The position numbers and the translations under genes were made by a program. Shown here in pieces: positions 17,039-25,084 of a DNA stretch of 35,398 nucleotides; the first letter of the stretch is position 1, and each line of letters opens with the position of its first letter. The notes under the pieces were generated by a model that made no database searches, was not told the origin of the DNA, and was given only the letters and a program-made list of their open reading frames with translations. The stretch comes from JBKEAD01 sp047973165 (lineage in GTDB: Bacteria > Verrucomicrobiota > Verrucomicrobiia > Chthoniobacterales > JBKEAD01), in contig JBKEBM010000019.1 in assembly GCA_047973165.1 (NCBI GenBank), positions 1 through 35,398 of the forward strand. The letters run 5' to 3'.

Positions 17039-17121
17039 GTCTGGTGAATGGATTTATACTGCTTAGAAGTTGCTGATTTTAAAGAAAAGGAAAAAGGGAT
17101 TTTTGGTAACTTACAGACGGA

Positions 17122-17150
17122 TTGACAGGGGGAGAGAAAGTGGCTTTTAT
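17122..17150 (+). promoter_or_regulatory. Sigma-70-type promoter for the lipoprotein gene
   Basis: TTGACA (perfect -35) at 17122-17127, a 17-base spacer, and TTTTAT (4 of 6 to consensus) at 17145-17150. The expected transcription start is at about 17157, within a few bases of the ATG at 17159, so the mRNA may be nearly leaderless. Confidence 0.5.
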
Positions 17151-17158
17151 CGCTCTGA

Positions 17159-17686
17159 ATGAGATTTTTTAACGTTGTTTATTTGCTGTTACTTTCGGCT
17201 GTGCTGGGAGGGTTAGCGGGGTGCTCGACACCGGCTCCTGAGGTGGTTCAAATGGAAAGTATAAAGGTGCTGCCGCTGGAACTAATGGATGACTTTCAGA
17301 TTCGGAAGGTGAAGCGATTTTTCTATGAGCCTATGATGTTTGAAAAAACTATCAATGAGTCGGTGGAATTTGATCGGCAGAGTCATAGCTTTGGAGCAAT
17401 TACTCCGGGAGACATAAATGAACGAAGAGGAAATTACTACGACATATTCTGGCGCTCCAGGCAGCCGGAGGATGTCTGGGTTCGCTTTGAATATCGCCAG
17501 GCCGGCCTGGGAAATTACCTCTCAGCAAAAGAGGCTTTCTATCCGCAGGCGAAGGGTTCTTTTAAGACAGTCTTTAATGTGATTGGCGATGAGTATTTTG
17601 AAAACGGGCGTGTGACTTCGTGGCGTGTTCTGCTTATAGTAAATAACCGTATAGTAGCCTTTAAACAATCCTTTATGTGGAAGTAA
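17159..17686 (+). CDS. Putative lipoprotein of unknown function
   Basis: 175 residues. Signal peptide NVVYLLLLSAVLGGLAGC with lipobox LAGC, so Cys22 would be lipidated and the protein held in an envelope membrane. Mature part: about 150 residues of mixed alpha/beta sequence with no motif I recognise (FEYRQAGLGNYLSAKEAFYP, ENGRVTSWRVLLIVNNRIVAF). The ending WRVLLIVNNRIVAFKQSFMW reads like a beta-hairpin. Upstream of the STAS/phosphatase genes on the same strand, 62 bases before them. Confidence 0.75.
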   Translation: MRFFNVVYLLLLSAVLGGLAGCSTPAPEVVQMESIKVLPLELMDDFQIRKVKRFFYEPMMFEKTINESVEFDRQSHSFGAITPGDINERRGNYYDIFWRSRQPEDVWVRFEYRQAGLGNYLSAKEAFYPQAKGSFKTVFNVIGDEYFENGRVTSWRVLLIVNNRIVAFKQSFMWK

Positions 17687-17748
17687 GCGTGCTCACCCCT
17701 TCCTTTTGATCCTCCCATGCATTTTATTTTTCGAAACTTTCAATTGTT

Positions 17749-18270
17749 ATGACAACCCCGGAATCTTTGGTTGAGGCGGCGAGTTTGGAGGGGACCGTAT
17801 GGGTCCGTGTGATCGGGCGCGGAACTTTCGGAGTGAGTCCGGGGCTGAAAAAATTTATTCATGCCAGGCTTGCTCAGGGGGAGAAGCGATTTGTGATCGA
17901 TCTTTTGGATTGTGAAATTATGGATTCGACTTTCATGGGGACTTTGGCGAGCTTTGCGCTGAAGATTATCGATACGGAAGGTGGTTTCATCGAAGTCATA
18001 AATGCGAATGACCGGACTGCTTCGCTACTCGGAAATCTGGGGCTCTCACAAATTTTTAAAGTGCGTCGTGCGGGAGATCCTGATGCACCGCATGTTCCCG
18101 GTGAAGAACATATGGAATCTGCCGCGACGGAAGGTGCCAGCAAAAGCGAAGCGACAGATACCGCATTGTCTGCACACGAAGCTCTGGTTGAGATCGACTC
18201 TGCTAATGCTTCGCGCTTTCGGGACGTATTGGATTACTTACGCGAGGCTTCGCAGGAAAATAATTCTTAG
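17749..18270 (+). CDS. STAS-domain anti-sigma-factor antagonist-like protein
   Basis: 173 residues. Residues about 15-105 form a STAS domain: FVIDLLDCEIMDSTFMGTLASFA carries the phosphorylatable Ser60 in the DSTFMG context of SpoIIAA/RsbV, and GFIEVINANDRTASLLGNLGL follows. The C-terminal 65 residues are acidic, low-complexity then helical (LVEIDSANASRFRDVLDYL). It is expected to be switched by a kinase and dephosphorylated by the PP2C phosphatase encoded next. No anti-sigma kinase is in the window. Confidence 0.87.
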   Translation: MTTPESLVEAASLEGTVWVRVIGRGTFGVSPGLKKFIHARLAQGEKRFVIDLLDCEIMDSTFMGTLASFALKIIDTEGGFIEVINANDRTASLLGNLGLSQIFKVRRAGDPDAPHVPGEEHMESAATEGASKSEATDTALSAHEALVEIDSANASRFRDVLDYLREASQENNS

Positions 18271-18363
18271 AGGTCTGATTATTTTGCAGGTTTCGGGTGT
18301 CGAACTTCTTGATATTCTTCGTTCGGAGTTTATCAATGGAGGTGGGCTATCTGTCGCTTCCTG

Positions 18364-19794
18364 ATGCATTGGTTCTACATCCTCTCCGCTTTGTTCCTGA
18401 GCACTTTGTTTGCTCTTTGTGTTATTGTTGCCGTTTATAAGCGCAGGGTTGCCCGGATCGAAAAACTACGTGCGGATTTGCGGACCGAAGAGACGCAGGT
18501 TTTTGATTTTCTGCGTGGTTTGGGAGAGGCCTTTTCAGGGACGGTTCGGGCTACGGAACTTCATCGTTTAATTGTGGAGGGAGCAGTTGATATCCTCGAT
18601 GCGCACGGTGGTTGTCTTTACCTTGTGGATAAATCGAATACGAAGCTGGTTCCGGCCTTTATTTCAAAAGCCTGTCCGCCGCTGGTCGAAATTCCGCCGC
18701 ACATCCGTGCTCAGGCGGAGAGCGTGCCGACAGCGATTGACAGCTTCATAAAGCTTCACAATATCAATCATGGCGAGGAACTCCTGGGGGAGGTCTGGCA
18801 AAAGGGGGAAATTGTTTTACTTGATGAGGAAAAAATTCGTGCCTCAGAAAAACTGCACTTTCAGGAGACGCATTCGATTATTGTTGCCCCGCTTATTTAT
18901 CGAAAAAAAACCCTGGCTGTGCTGGCGGTGGCGACCGGAGGGATGGGACGTTTTTTTACCAGCGAGGACCTGGTGCCTTTTCAGGCAATTGCCGAGCAGT
19001 CAGCTTTCGCCCTTTTCAATGAGGCGATCTACAGCGAGGCCAGTGAGAAACGACGCCTCGACAGCGATTTGCGAACAGCACGCGATATCCAGGCTATTCT
19101 GCTGCCCTCGTCCGACCCCGAGCTGGCGGGTTACGAAGTGAGCGGAACAAACATCCCGGCCCGGCAGGTGAGCGGCGATTACTACGATTACATTCGGATC
19201 GATGAATCACGGGTTGGAATTGCCATTGCAGATGTGTCGGGAAAGGGAGTTGCAGCTTCGCTGATTATGGCGATGTGTCGCAGTGTGACACGCAGCCAGG
19301 CACAGAATATTTTTTCTCCGGCAGAGGTTTTGCGGCGGGTGAACCGCCAGCTTTATCCCGATATTAAAGAAGATATGTTTATCAGCATGGCTTATCTGAT
19401 TTTAAATTGCGATAATGGCGAAATCGTAATGGCTCGTGCGGGACACGATCCGCCTTTCAAATACCGTGCTTCAGATACCGCCGTGGAGGAAATCAAACCG
19501 CCGGGCCTGGCTTTGGGAATTGACAGCGGCCGGGTCTTTGACAGGATGTGCGAGGATTTTTCCTTTCAACTCGACAGCGGGGACTGCTTGCTGCTCTATA
19601 CGGACGGTGCCGTCGAAGCACTTGACAGCAAGGGGCTGGAATTTAGTGCGCCACGCCTGACCCAGGGGTTGCAGACAGTTGCCGCCCAGGGAGCCGCCAC
19701 TGTTGTCAAACATTTGACGGACGACCTGAAGGACTTTATAGGAAACAGCCTGCAATACGACGACATTACTTTAATTGCCATTTGTAAAACCTAA
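18364..19794 (+). CDS. Membrane-anchored GAF-PP2C (SpoIIE/RsbU-type) phosphatase
   Basis: 476 residues. One N-terminal membrane helix (about 4-25, FYILSALFLSTLFALCVIVAV), a basic linker, a GAF sensor domain (about 55-225), a short helical signalling linker (RRLDSDLRTARDIQAIL), and a SpoIIE-type PP2C domain (about 255-476). Metal-binding Asp residues are in VSGDYYDYI (Asp272), AIADVSGKG (Asp290), LLYTDGAVEA and YDDITLIAI. It probably dephosphorylates the preceding STAS protein in response to a ligand or stress at the membrane. 93 bases follow the STAS gene; grpE starts 8 bases after its stop, tying the switch to chaperone expression. Confidence 0.9.
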   Translation: MHWFYILSALFLSTLFALCVIVAVYKRRVARIEKLRADLRTEETQVFDFLRGLGEAFSGTVRATELHRLIVEGAVDILDAHGGCLYLVDKSNTKLVPAFISKACPPLVEIPPHIRAQAESVPTAIDSFIKLHNINHGEELLGEVWQKGEIVLLDEEKIRASEKLHFQETHSIIVAPLIYRKKTLAVLAVATGGMGRFFTSEDLVPFQAIAEQSAFALFNEAIYSEASEKRRLDSDLRTARDIQAILLPSSDPELAGYEVSGTNIPARQVSGDYYDYIRIDESRVGIAIADVSGKGVAASLIMAMCRSVTRSQAQNIFSPAEVLRRVNRQLYPDIKEDMFISMAYLILNCDNGEIVMARAGHDPPFKYRASDTAVEEIKPPGLALGIDSGRVFDRMCEDFSFQLDSGDCLLLYTDGAVEALDSKGLEFSAPRLTQGLQTVAAQGAATVVKHLTDDLKDFIGNSLQYDDITLIAICKT

Positions 19795-19802
19795 GAAAAT
19801 TT

Positions 19803-20378
19803 ATGAATCAGACCGAAACATCGACCGAAAATAAACCCGCTGCTGAAAGTGAAGAGGAAACTCCTCTTGCTGAACAGGCCGCTCCCGGCGAGGAAGTCGC
19901 AACAGAAAACGATACTGCCGAAGAAAACGATCCGACCGCCGAAGTTTTGAAATATAAAGACATGGCTCTGCGTGCAAAGGCCGACCTGGATAATTTTCGT
20001 AAACGCATGCAGCGCGACCGCGAAGACTCGATTCGCTATGCCAATACGTCTTTGCTCGAGCGTTTGCTGCCCATCCTGGATAATTTTGAACTCGGCCTCG
20101 GTGCTGCAAAAAATGACAGCGATACTGGTAGCCTCATCCAGGGCCTGGAAATGGTGCAAAAACAACTCCAGGAATTTTTAAAAGACTCCGGCGTCGAAGT
20201 GATCCCTCACGAGGGTGCTTTCGATCCGAACCTGCACGAAGCGGTCGGGCATCAGCCGAGTGAGGAAATTCCTGAGGGAAACATTATCATGCAGCATCGC
20301 AGCGGTTATAAATTAAAGGATCGTCTTTTGCGTCCTGCCACTGTCGTTGTCTCTGCCGGCCCCAATCCTTCTGCTTAA
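19803..20378 (+). CDS. grpE: Nucleotide exchange factor GrpE
   Basis: Releases ADP from DnaK. 191 residues: an acidic, disordered N-terminal 50 residues, a long coiled coil (YKDMALRAKADLDNFRKRMQ), the four-helix region (LLPILDNFELGL), and the C-terminal beta domain with GAFDPNLHEAV and RLLRPATVVVS. dnaJ begins at the base after its stop codon, so the two are cotranslated. dnaK is not in the window. No CIRCE (HrcA) element is visible upstream, so expression probably follows the phosphatase gene. Confidence 0.96.
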   Translation: MNQTETSTENKPAAESEEETPLAEQAAPGEEVATENDTAEENDPTAEVLKYKDMALRAKADLDNFRKRMQRDREDSIRYANTSLLERLLPILDNFELGLGAAKNDSDTGSLIQGLEMVQKQLQEFLKDSGVEVIPHEGAFDPNLHEAVGHQPSEEIPEGNIIMQHRSGYKLKDRLLRPATVVVSAGPNPSA

Positions 20379-21518
20379 ATGACCACGAAACGCGATTACT
20401 ACGAAGTCCTCGAAATCCACAGGGACGCCACATCAGTCGAGATTAAAAAAGCCTACCGCAAACAGGCCGTAAAATTTCACCCCGATAAAAATCCCGGTGA
20501 TGGTGAGGCCGAGGAACGCTTCAAGGAAGTTGGCGAAGCCTACGAAATTCTGATCGATAACGATAAGCGTGCTGCTTATGACCGCTACGGGCACGATGCT
20601 TTCCGTCAGGGTGGTATGGGGGCAGCTGGCGGCCACGATCCCTTTGATATTTTCCGTGAAGCTTTTGGTGGAAACGGAGGAGGTGGAATCTTTGAACAAT
20701 TTTTTGGCGGAGGCGGAGGAAGGACAGATTCCAGCGGGCGTCAGCGTGGTGCCGATCTTCGTTACGACCTACAGATCACTTTGGAAGAAGCCGCACGCGG
20801 CTGCGAAAAGGAAATCGAGATAAGAAAACTCGATGCCTGCAAAACCTGCTCAGGTTCCGGTGCTCAAAAAGATGCCAAACGTGTGACCTGTACCGTCTGC
20901 AACGGCCAGGGCCAGGTGATTGCCTCCCGAGGATTTTTTCAGGTCGCTCAAACTTGCCCCAATTGCCAGGGAACGGGTCGTGTGGTGGATCGTCCTTGCC
21001 ACGACTGTAACGGCGAAGGGCGCAGCGAGGGCACCAGTCGAGTAAAATTAAAAATCCCGGCCGGTGTCGATGACGGAGCGCGTTTGCGCTCGGCTCGCGG
21101 TGGCGAGGCGGGAATTCGCGGTGGTTCTTCGGGCGACCTCTATGTCGTCATGCGTCTTAAAGAGCACGCTGTTTTTCAGCGCGACGGGGATGATTTACAT
21201 TGCGAAATTCCTCTTCCGTTTACGACCGCCGCTCTCGGTGGCGAGGTGCAGGTGCCGACCCTGGACGGAAAAGCCAATCTCAAAATCCCTGCGGGAACTC
21301 AGAGCAATAAAGTCTTTCGGATTCGTGGAAAAGGAATGCCCGAACTTGGAGCTTCCGGGCATGGCGATCTCTTCACCCGCGTGCAGGTCGAAGTACCGAC
21401 TCGCCTCAACGGCGAACAGAAAGCAAAGCTTGCCGAGTTTGCTGAACTCTGTGGTGAAGACAATTCACCCATCCACAAATCTTTTTACGACCGCATTAAA
21501 GACTTTTTGAAATCCTGA
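20379..21518 (+). CDS. dnaJ: Chaperone DnaJ
   Basis: 379 residues, full type I Hsp40. J domain 1-70 with HPD at 34-36; Gly/Phe-rich linker (about 75-125, GGNGGGGIFEQFFGGGGG). Four CxxCxGxG zinc repeats (CKTCSGSG, CTVCNGQG, CPNCQGTG, CHDCNGEG) lie at about 153-215, followed by two substrate-binding beta domains (VKLKIPAGVDDG, LDGKANLKIPAGTQ). Stimulates DnaK ATPase and hands over unfolded clients. No gap to grpE. Confidence 0.97.
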   Translation: MTTKRDYYEVLEIHRDATSVEIKKAYRKQAVKFHPDKNPGDGEAEERFKEVGEAYEILIDNDKRAAYDRYGHDAFRQGGMGAAGGHDPFDIFREAFGGNGGGGIFEQFFGGGGGRTDSSGRQRGADLRYDLQITLEEAARGCEKEIEIRKLDACKTCSGSGAQKDAKRVTCTVCNGQGQVIASRGFFQVAQTCPNCQGTGRVVDRPCHDCNGEGRSEGTSRVKLKIPAGVDDGARLRSARGGEAGIRGGSSGDLYVVMRLKEHAVFQRDGDDLHCEIPLPFTTAALGGEVQVPTLDGKANLKIPAGTQSNKVFRIRGKGMPELGASGHGDLFTRVQVEVPTRLNGEQKAKLAEFAELCGEDNSPIHKSFYDRIKDFLKS

Positions 21519-21558
21519 AACTTGCGGATTCGGGGCGCCGGATATTTAATGGGGACTT

Positions 21559-23052
21559 ATGCTTGTTAGTTGTTCTCAGATGCAGGCGATTGAAGAGGCT
21601 GCTTTCCGGGCCGGAGCGACACCTCGTGAACTGATGGAGTTGGCCGGTATCGGACTTGCACGCAGTGTTCGTTCCATTCTTTGTGAGCAGGGGTACGGTA
21701 TTTTATTTTGCGGGAAAGGGCACAATGCAGGCGATATTTTGGTTGCTGCTTATCATCTTGTGGAGGCGGGCTGGAGTTTTGAGATTCGTCTTTCTGCTGC
21801 CGAGGAAGAGCTCGCACCTCTCACGAAAGAACAACTCGATCGCTTGCGGGCACGGCTTCTAAAGACAAGCAAGGCTTCTGGAAAAAGGTATGCCTCTCGT
21901 CGAACCGTTCTTTTTGACGGCCTTTTGGGCATTGGTGCCAGGGGCGAACCACGAGAAAAAATCGCCGAAGGCATTCGCGAAATGAATCGTCTTCGTTTCT
22001 CTCAGCACTCACTCATCGTAGCCGCAGACCTGCCGAGCGGGCTGGATGGAGATACCGGAAAACCAGCTCAGGACTGTGTCCAGGCAGATTTGACCGTGAC
22101 CTTTGGTTTTGCAAAAAAAGGCCTCGTCGCGGATACGGCGACAGATTTTGTTGGACGGATAGAGCTGATTCTGTTGCCGGAACTGAAGCCGAATTTCGCT
22201 TCAAAAGACGAAAAAGGCAACCTGATTACCGGAGCGAATTTACTCCCGCTTTTCCCACCTCGCAGAATGGATTCGCATAAGGGCGAATACGGGCGTGTAT
22301 CGATTTATGCGGGGAGCCGGGGTCTTACCGGGGCGGCACGGCTTTGCAGTGCGGCTGCCGTGCTGGGCGGTGCGGGGCTGGTTACGCTTTTTGCGGAGGA
22401 TGAGGTTTATCAGATTCTGGCGGCGGCTTGTGATCCTGCTGTGATGGTCCGTCCGCTGGAGGGAGATTTATTTTCGATGCAAGCGCATCCGGCAGATGCT
22501 TTTGCCATTGGGCCGGGAATTGGTCTGATGCGTGGCGAGAAGATTATTTCTTTGTATAAAAATATTGAGCAGCCTGCCGTTTTTGATGCAGATGCTTTGA
22601 ACCTGCTCAGCGAGTTTTCAGCTCTCGAAAAAACTGTCGGACCTCGTTTACTGGCCCCACATCCCGGTGAGATGCAGCGTCTCTTTCCAAACTCCGATTT
22701 CGGAATGACTCGCCTCGAATGGGCTCAAAACTTTGCTGATCGTTTTCCGGTAACCCTGCTTTTAAAAGGTGCCCGCACTTTGCTTTGCGAGCGCGGAAAA
22801 GCTCCGCATTACAATACAACCGGCAACCCCGGAATGAGCACGGGCGGGATGGGGGACATCCTCACCGGCCTTGCTGCAGCCTTCCTGGCGCAGGGAATGA
22901 ATACACTCGATGCCGGCAGCGCTGCTGCGTGGATTTGCGGCAGGGCAGGGGACCTCGCTCTGCGCGACAACGATTCTCCGGAGAGTTTATCGCCGGTCGG
23001 CCTGCTTCAAAAAATTCCCGCTGTATTGCGGGAACTGCGTATGGTGTTATAA
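21559..23052 (+). CDS. nnr: Bifunctional NAD(P)H-hydrate epimerase/dehydratase
   Basis: Repairs hydrated NAD(P)H. 497 residues. N-terminal YjeF_N epimerase (about 1-210): CGKGHNAGDILVAAYHL and ADLPSGLDGDTG. C-terminal YjeF_C/NnrD ADP-dependent dehydratase (about 225-497): HKGEYGRVSIYAGSRGLTGA, FAIGPGIG, FDADALNLL, LAPHPGEM and the ribokinase-like nucleotide site NPGMSTGGMGDILTG. Both halves look intact. Follows dnaJ by 40 bases and ends 11 bases from the convergent NIL-domain gene. Confidence 0.95.
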   Translation: MLVSCSQMQAIEEAAFRAGATPRELMELAGIGLARSVRSILCEQGYGILFCGKGHNAGDILVAAYHLVEAGWSFEIRLSAAEEELAPLTKEQLDRLRARLLKTSKASGKRYASRRTVLFDGLLGIGARGEPREKIAEGIREMNRLRFSQHSLIVAADLPSGLDGDTGKPAQDCVQADLTVTFGFAKKGLVADTATDFVGRIELILLPELKPNFASKDEKGNLITGANLLPLFPPRRMDSHKGEYGRVSIYAGSRGLTGAARLCSAAAVLGGAGLVTLFAEDEVYQILAAACDPAVMVRPLEGDLFSMQAHPADAFAIGPGIGLMRGEKIISLYKNIEQPAVFDADALNLLSEFSALEKTVGPRLLAPHPGEMQRLFPNSDFGMTRLEWAQNFADRFPVTLLLKGARTLLCERGKAPHYNTTGNPGMSTGGMGDILTGLAAAFLAQGMNTLDAGSAAAWICGRAGDLALRDNDSPESLSPVGLLQKIPAVLRELRMVL

Positions 23053-23063
23053 AGGGTGGCCTG

Positions 23064-23312
23064 TTAGCCCTCGATCGTATTGATCTCGACGGGTTCGACT
23101 TTGATTTTTTGGTCTTCGAGCCAGGTGACGGCACGTTTGATGTCGTCGCGTTCTCCACTGAGTTCCACAGAGACGATGCCGATCTCATCGGTTACGCTGG
23201 CCTGGCGGATATTTGTGACGACGGGAAACTCTTTTCCGAGTTCGTAAATAATCGGGCGCGTAATCAGTTTGCCGGGAAACATCAGCCAGAGTTTGGTGAC
23301 TTGCTTGCTCAT
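23064..23312 (-). CDS. Small NIL-domain protein
   Basis: 82 residues, almost entirely one NIL domain: KLWLMFPGKLITRPIIYELGK, VTDEIGIVSVELSGERDDIKRA and a final strand. NIL domains occur at the C-terminus of the methionine importer ATPase MetN, where they bind methionine and regulate transport. They also occur fused to ferredoxin-like domains in proteins needed for homocysteine synthesis. Here the domain stands alone as the last gene of the SAM-riboswitch operon, 21 bases after the sulfur carrier. A methionine-sensing or sulfur-transfer accessory role is inference. Confidence 0.85.
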   Translation of the reverse strand: MSKQVTKLWLMFPGKLITRPIIYELGKEFPVVTNIRQASVTDEIGIVSVELSGERDDIKRAVTWLEDQKIKVEPVEINTIEG

Positions 23313-23333
23313 ATTTTTTGAATCAATAGCGGT

Positions 23334-23609
23334 TTAGCCTCCGGCAATGGCGGGTACGATGCTGATTTCATCTCCGTCTTTTACAGGTGTCGCTTTGTCT
23401 TCGAGAAAGCGGATGTCTTCGTCGTTGAGGAAAATATTTACGAAGCGCCGGACGTTGCCTTCTTCGTCACAAATGCGCTCGGCAAGCCCCGCATAGGTTT
23501 TGTCGAGATGATCGATGACTTCGGCGATATTATTTCCTTCGACGGAGACGACTTCCTGTTCGGCGGTCAGCTTGCGAAGTGGAGTTGGGATTCTAACGGT
23601 TTTGGACAT
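23334..23609 (-). CDS. cysO: CysO-like sulfur carrier protein (MoaD/ThiS superfamily)
   Basis: 91-residue ubiquitin-like protein ending in Gly-Gly (IVPAIAGG), the site of C-terminal thiocarboxylation. From memory it follows mycobacterial CysO almost block by block: RIPTPLRKLT, a middle helix with YAGLAERI, RFVNIFLNDEDIRF, and the DGDEISIVPAIAGG end. That makes an amino-acid-biosynthesis carrier much more likely than molybdopterin MoaD. It lies between the ThrC-like enzyme (32 bases) and the NIL protein (21 bases). The E1-like activating enzyme and the Mec-type JAMM peptidase are not in the window. Confidence 0.9.
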   Translation of the reverse strand: MSKTVRIPTPLRKLTAEQEVVSVEGNNIAEVIDHLDKTYAGLAERICDEEGNVRRFVNIFLNDEDIRFLEDKATPVKDGDEISIVPAIAGG

Positions 23610-23641
23610 AATTTTTTTTGGGTAGTTGGAATGAGTGGAGT

Positions 23642-24913
23642 TTATGCTTTTTTGACTTTGCCTTGCAAATCATCTGCAATTTTTGCCTCAAATTCGCGCA
23701 GACTTGGATTGATGAGGGTTGGTGTGCCGCACTTGCCATCGATGGCTTCCTGGGTTTTCAGGCCATGTCCGGTGATGCAGAGAACGATACTTTCATCGCT
23801 CGGGATTTTACCGCTGCTGATGAGTTTTTTGGCACAGGCAACGGTCACGCCACCTGCTGTTTCGGCGAAAATTCCCTCCGTGCTGGCCAGGAGTTTGATT
23901 CCGTCGATGACCTCCTGGTCGCTGACGTCTTCGGCATGGCCGCCGGTTTTTTTCATCGTTTTGATGGCGTAATAACCATCCGCCGGTGTGCCGATAGCCA
24001 GGGATTTGGCGATTGTCTCCGGTTTGGGAACGGGTTTGACAATGTCGCTGCCTTTTTTCATCGCGGTGGCAATGGGCGAGCAGCCGCTGGCCTGTGCGCC
24101 ATGGATGGAATACGAAGCTTCATCAAGCAATCCGGCTTTAATGAATTCCTGGTAGGCTTTATCAATTTTTGTCAGCAGGGAGCCGCTGGCCATTGGGATA
24201 ACGGTGTGGCGCGGGAGCTTCCAGCCGAGTTGCTCGCTGATTTCAAAGCCCATGCTTTTCGAACCCTCTGCATAATAAGGGCGTAAATTTACATTCACAA
24301 ATCCCCAGCCGTATTTACCAGCGATCTCAGAGCAGAGGCGATTCACCTGATCGTAGGGGCCGTGAATCCCCACCACGTTTGTGCCAAATGCGAGTGACCC
24401 GAGGACCTTGCTTTGCTCCAGGTCGGCAGGGATGAGCACGTAGCTTTTGAGTCCGGCAGACGCAGCGTTTGCGGCGACGGAGTTTGCCAGGTTTCCCGTC
24501 GAGGCGCAGGCGACAACTTTAAAACCCAGCTCCCGGGCGCGGCTGAGCGCGACGGAAACGACACGGTCCTTAAAGGACAGGGTGGGGTAGTTGACCGTAT
24601 CATTTTTAATGTAAAGTTCCTGCACACCCAGTGCTTCGGCGAGGCGGTTTGCACGGATCAGCGGCGTGAAGCCCACCTGGGTGCCGACAGTCGGCTCGGC
24701 ATCGATTGGTAAAAATTCGCGGTAGCGCCACATCGACTGCGGGCGAGCTTCGATCTTTTCGCGTGAGACCGATGCCTTGATGGCGTCGTAATCGTATGCG
24801 GCTTCAAGCGGGCCGAAGTCAAACTCGCAAATGTGGATGGCTTCCTTCGGGTAAAGGCGACCGCATTCGCGACATTTCAGGTTGGCAAAATAAGGTTTGT
24901 TTTCCTTGCTCAT
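23642..24913 (-). CDS. thrC: Threonine-synthase-like PLP enzyme, possibly a homocysteine synthase
   Basis: 423 residues, fold type II PLP enzyme of the threonine synthase family. N-terminal Cys14/Cys17/Cys29 (LKCRECG, HICEF) form a zinc-ribbon-like start seen in one ThrC subgroup. The PLP lysine is Lys115 in TLSFKDRVV (classical ThrC has GSFKDRG). CASTGNLANSVAANAA and the late TAGGVTVA are cofactor-site motifs. By family it would convert O-phosphohomoserine to threonine. The SAM riboswitch upstream and the CysO-like and NIL genes downstream point to a sulfhydrylase that makes homocysteine (or cysteine) from a phospho-ester substrate and carrier thiocarboxylate. That reassignment is inference; plain threonine synthase remains possible. 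Confidence 0.88.
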   Translation of the reverse strand: MSKENKPYFANLKCRECGRLYPKEAIHICEFDFGPLEAAYDYDAIKASVSREKIEARPQSMWRYREFLPIDAEPTVGTQVGFTPLIRANRLAEALGVQELYIKNDTVNYPTLSFKDRVVSVALSRARELGFKVVACASTGNLANSVAANAASAGLKSYVLIPADLEQSKVLGSLAFGTNVVGIHGPYDQVNRLCSEIAGKYGWGFVNVNLRPYYAEGSKSMGFEISEQLGWKLPRHTVIPMASGSLLTKIDKAYQEFIKAGLLDEASYSIHGAQASGCSPIATAMKKGSDIVKPVPKPETIAKSLAIGTPADGYYAIKTMKKTGGHAEDVSDQEVIDGIKLLASTEGIFAETAGGVTVACAKKLISSGKIPSDESIVLCITGHGLKTQEAIDGKCGTPTLINPSLREFEAKIADDLQGKVKKA

Positions 24914-24925
24914 AATTCGAATCTG

Positions 24926-24953
24926 CGTGAGTTAAATTTTGTTAAATCTCACG
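24926..24953. promoter_or_regulatory. Dyad with internal direct repeat just upstream of the ThrC-like gene
   Basis: CGTGAG and CTCACG form six-base inverted arms 28 bases end to end. Between them TTAAAT occurs twice, separated by TTTG. It lies 12 bases before the start codon, downstream of the terminator. It may be a protein operator or an mRNA hairpin limiting translation; there is no T-run, so it is not a terminator for the operon strand. Confidence 0.4.
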
Positions 24954-24963
24954 AAAGCAGGAG

Positions 24964-24986
24964 AAAAAAGCCTGATGAAATGAGGC
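24964..24986 (-). terminator. Putative intrinsic terminator between SAM riboswitch and thrC-like gene
   Basis: On the minus strand GCCT pairs with AGGC across a 9-base interior that adds two more pairs after one mismatch. Six T's follow directly (24969-24964). The left arm contains CTCATTT (24984-24978), which can pair instead with AGATGAG, the 3' strand of riboswitch helix P1 (25091-25085). That is the expected antiterminator layout: SAM bound gives P1 plus terminator, SAM free gives antiterminator. The stem is short, so efficiency is uncertain. Confidence 0.55.
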
Positions 24987-25084
24987 GAATAACAGAGTAA
25001 ACTTTTCGATTAAAAGTGGCTTCGTTTTTTTCGTAAGGTTTTGAGACCTTTTTTGAATTTTGCGAAACCGCATCTGTTATTTCT

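Noticed and set aside
18271..18363. Protein-like reading VSGVELLDILRSEFINGGG between the STAS and phosphatase genes
   Set aside because: It has no own start outside the STAS gene and only a few dozen residues; not enough to call a gene or a frameshifted STAS end.
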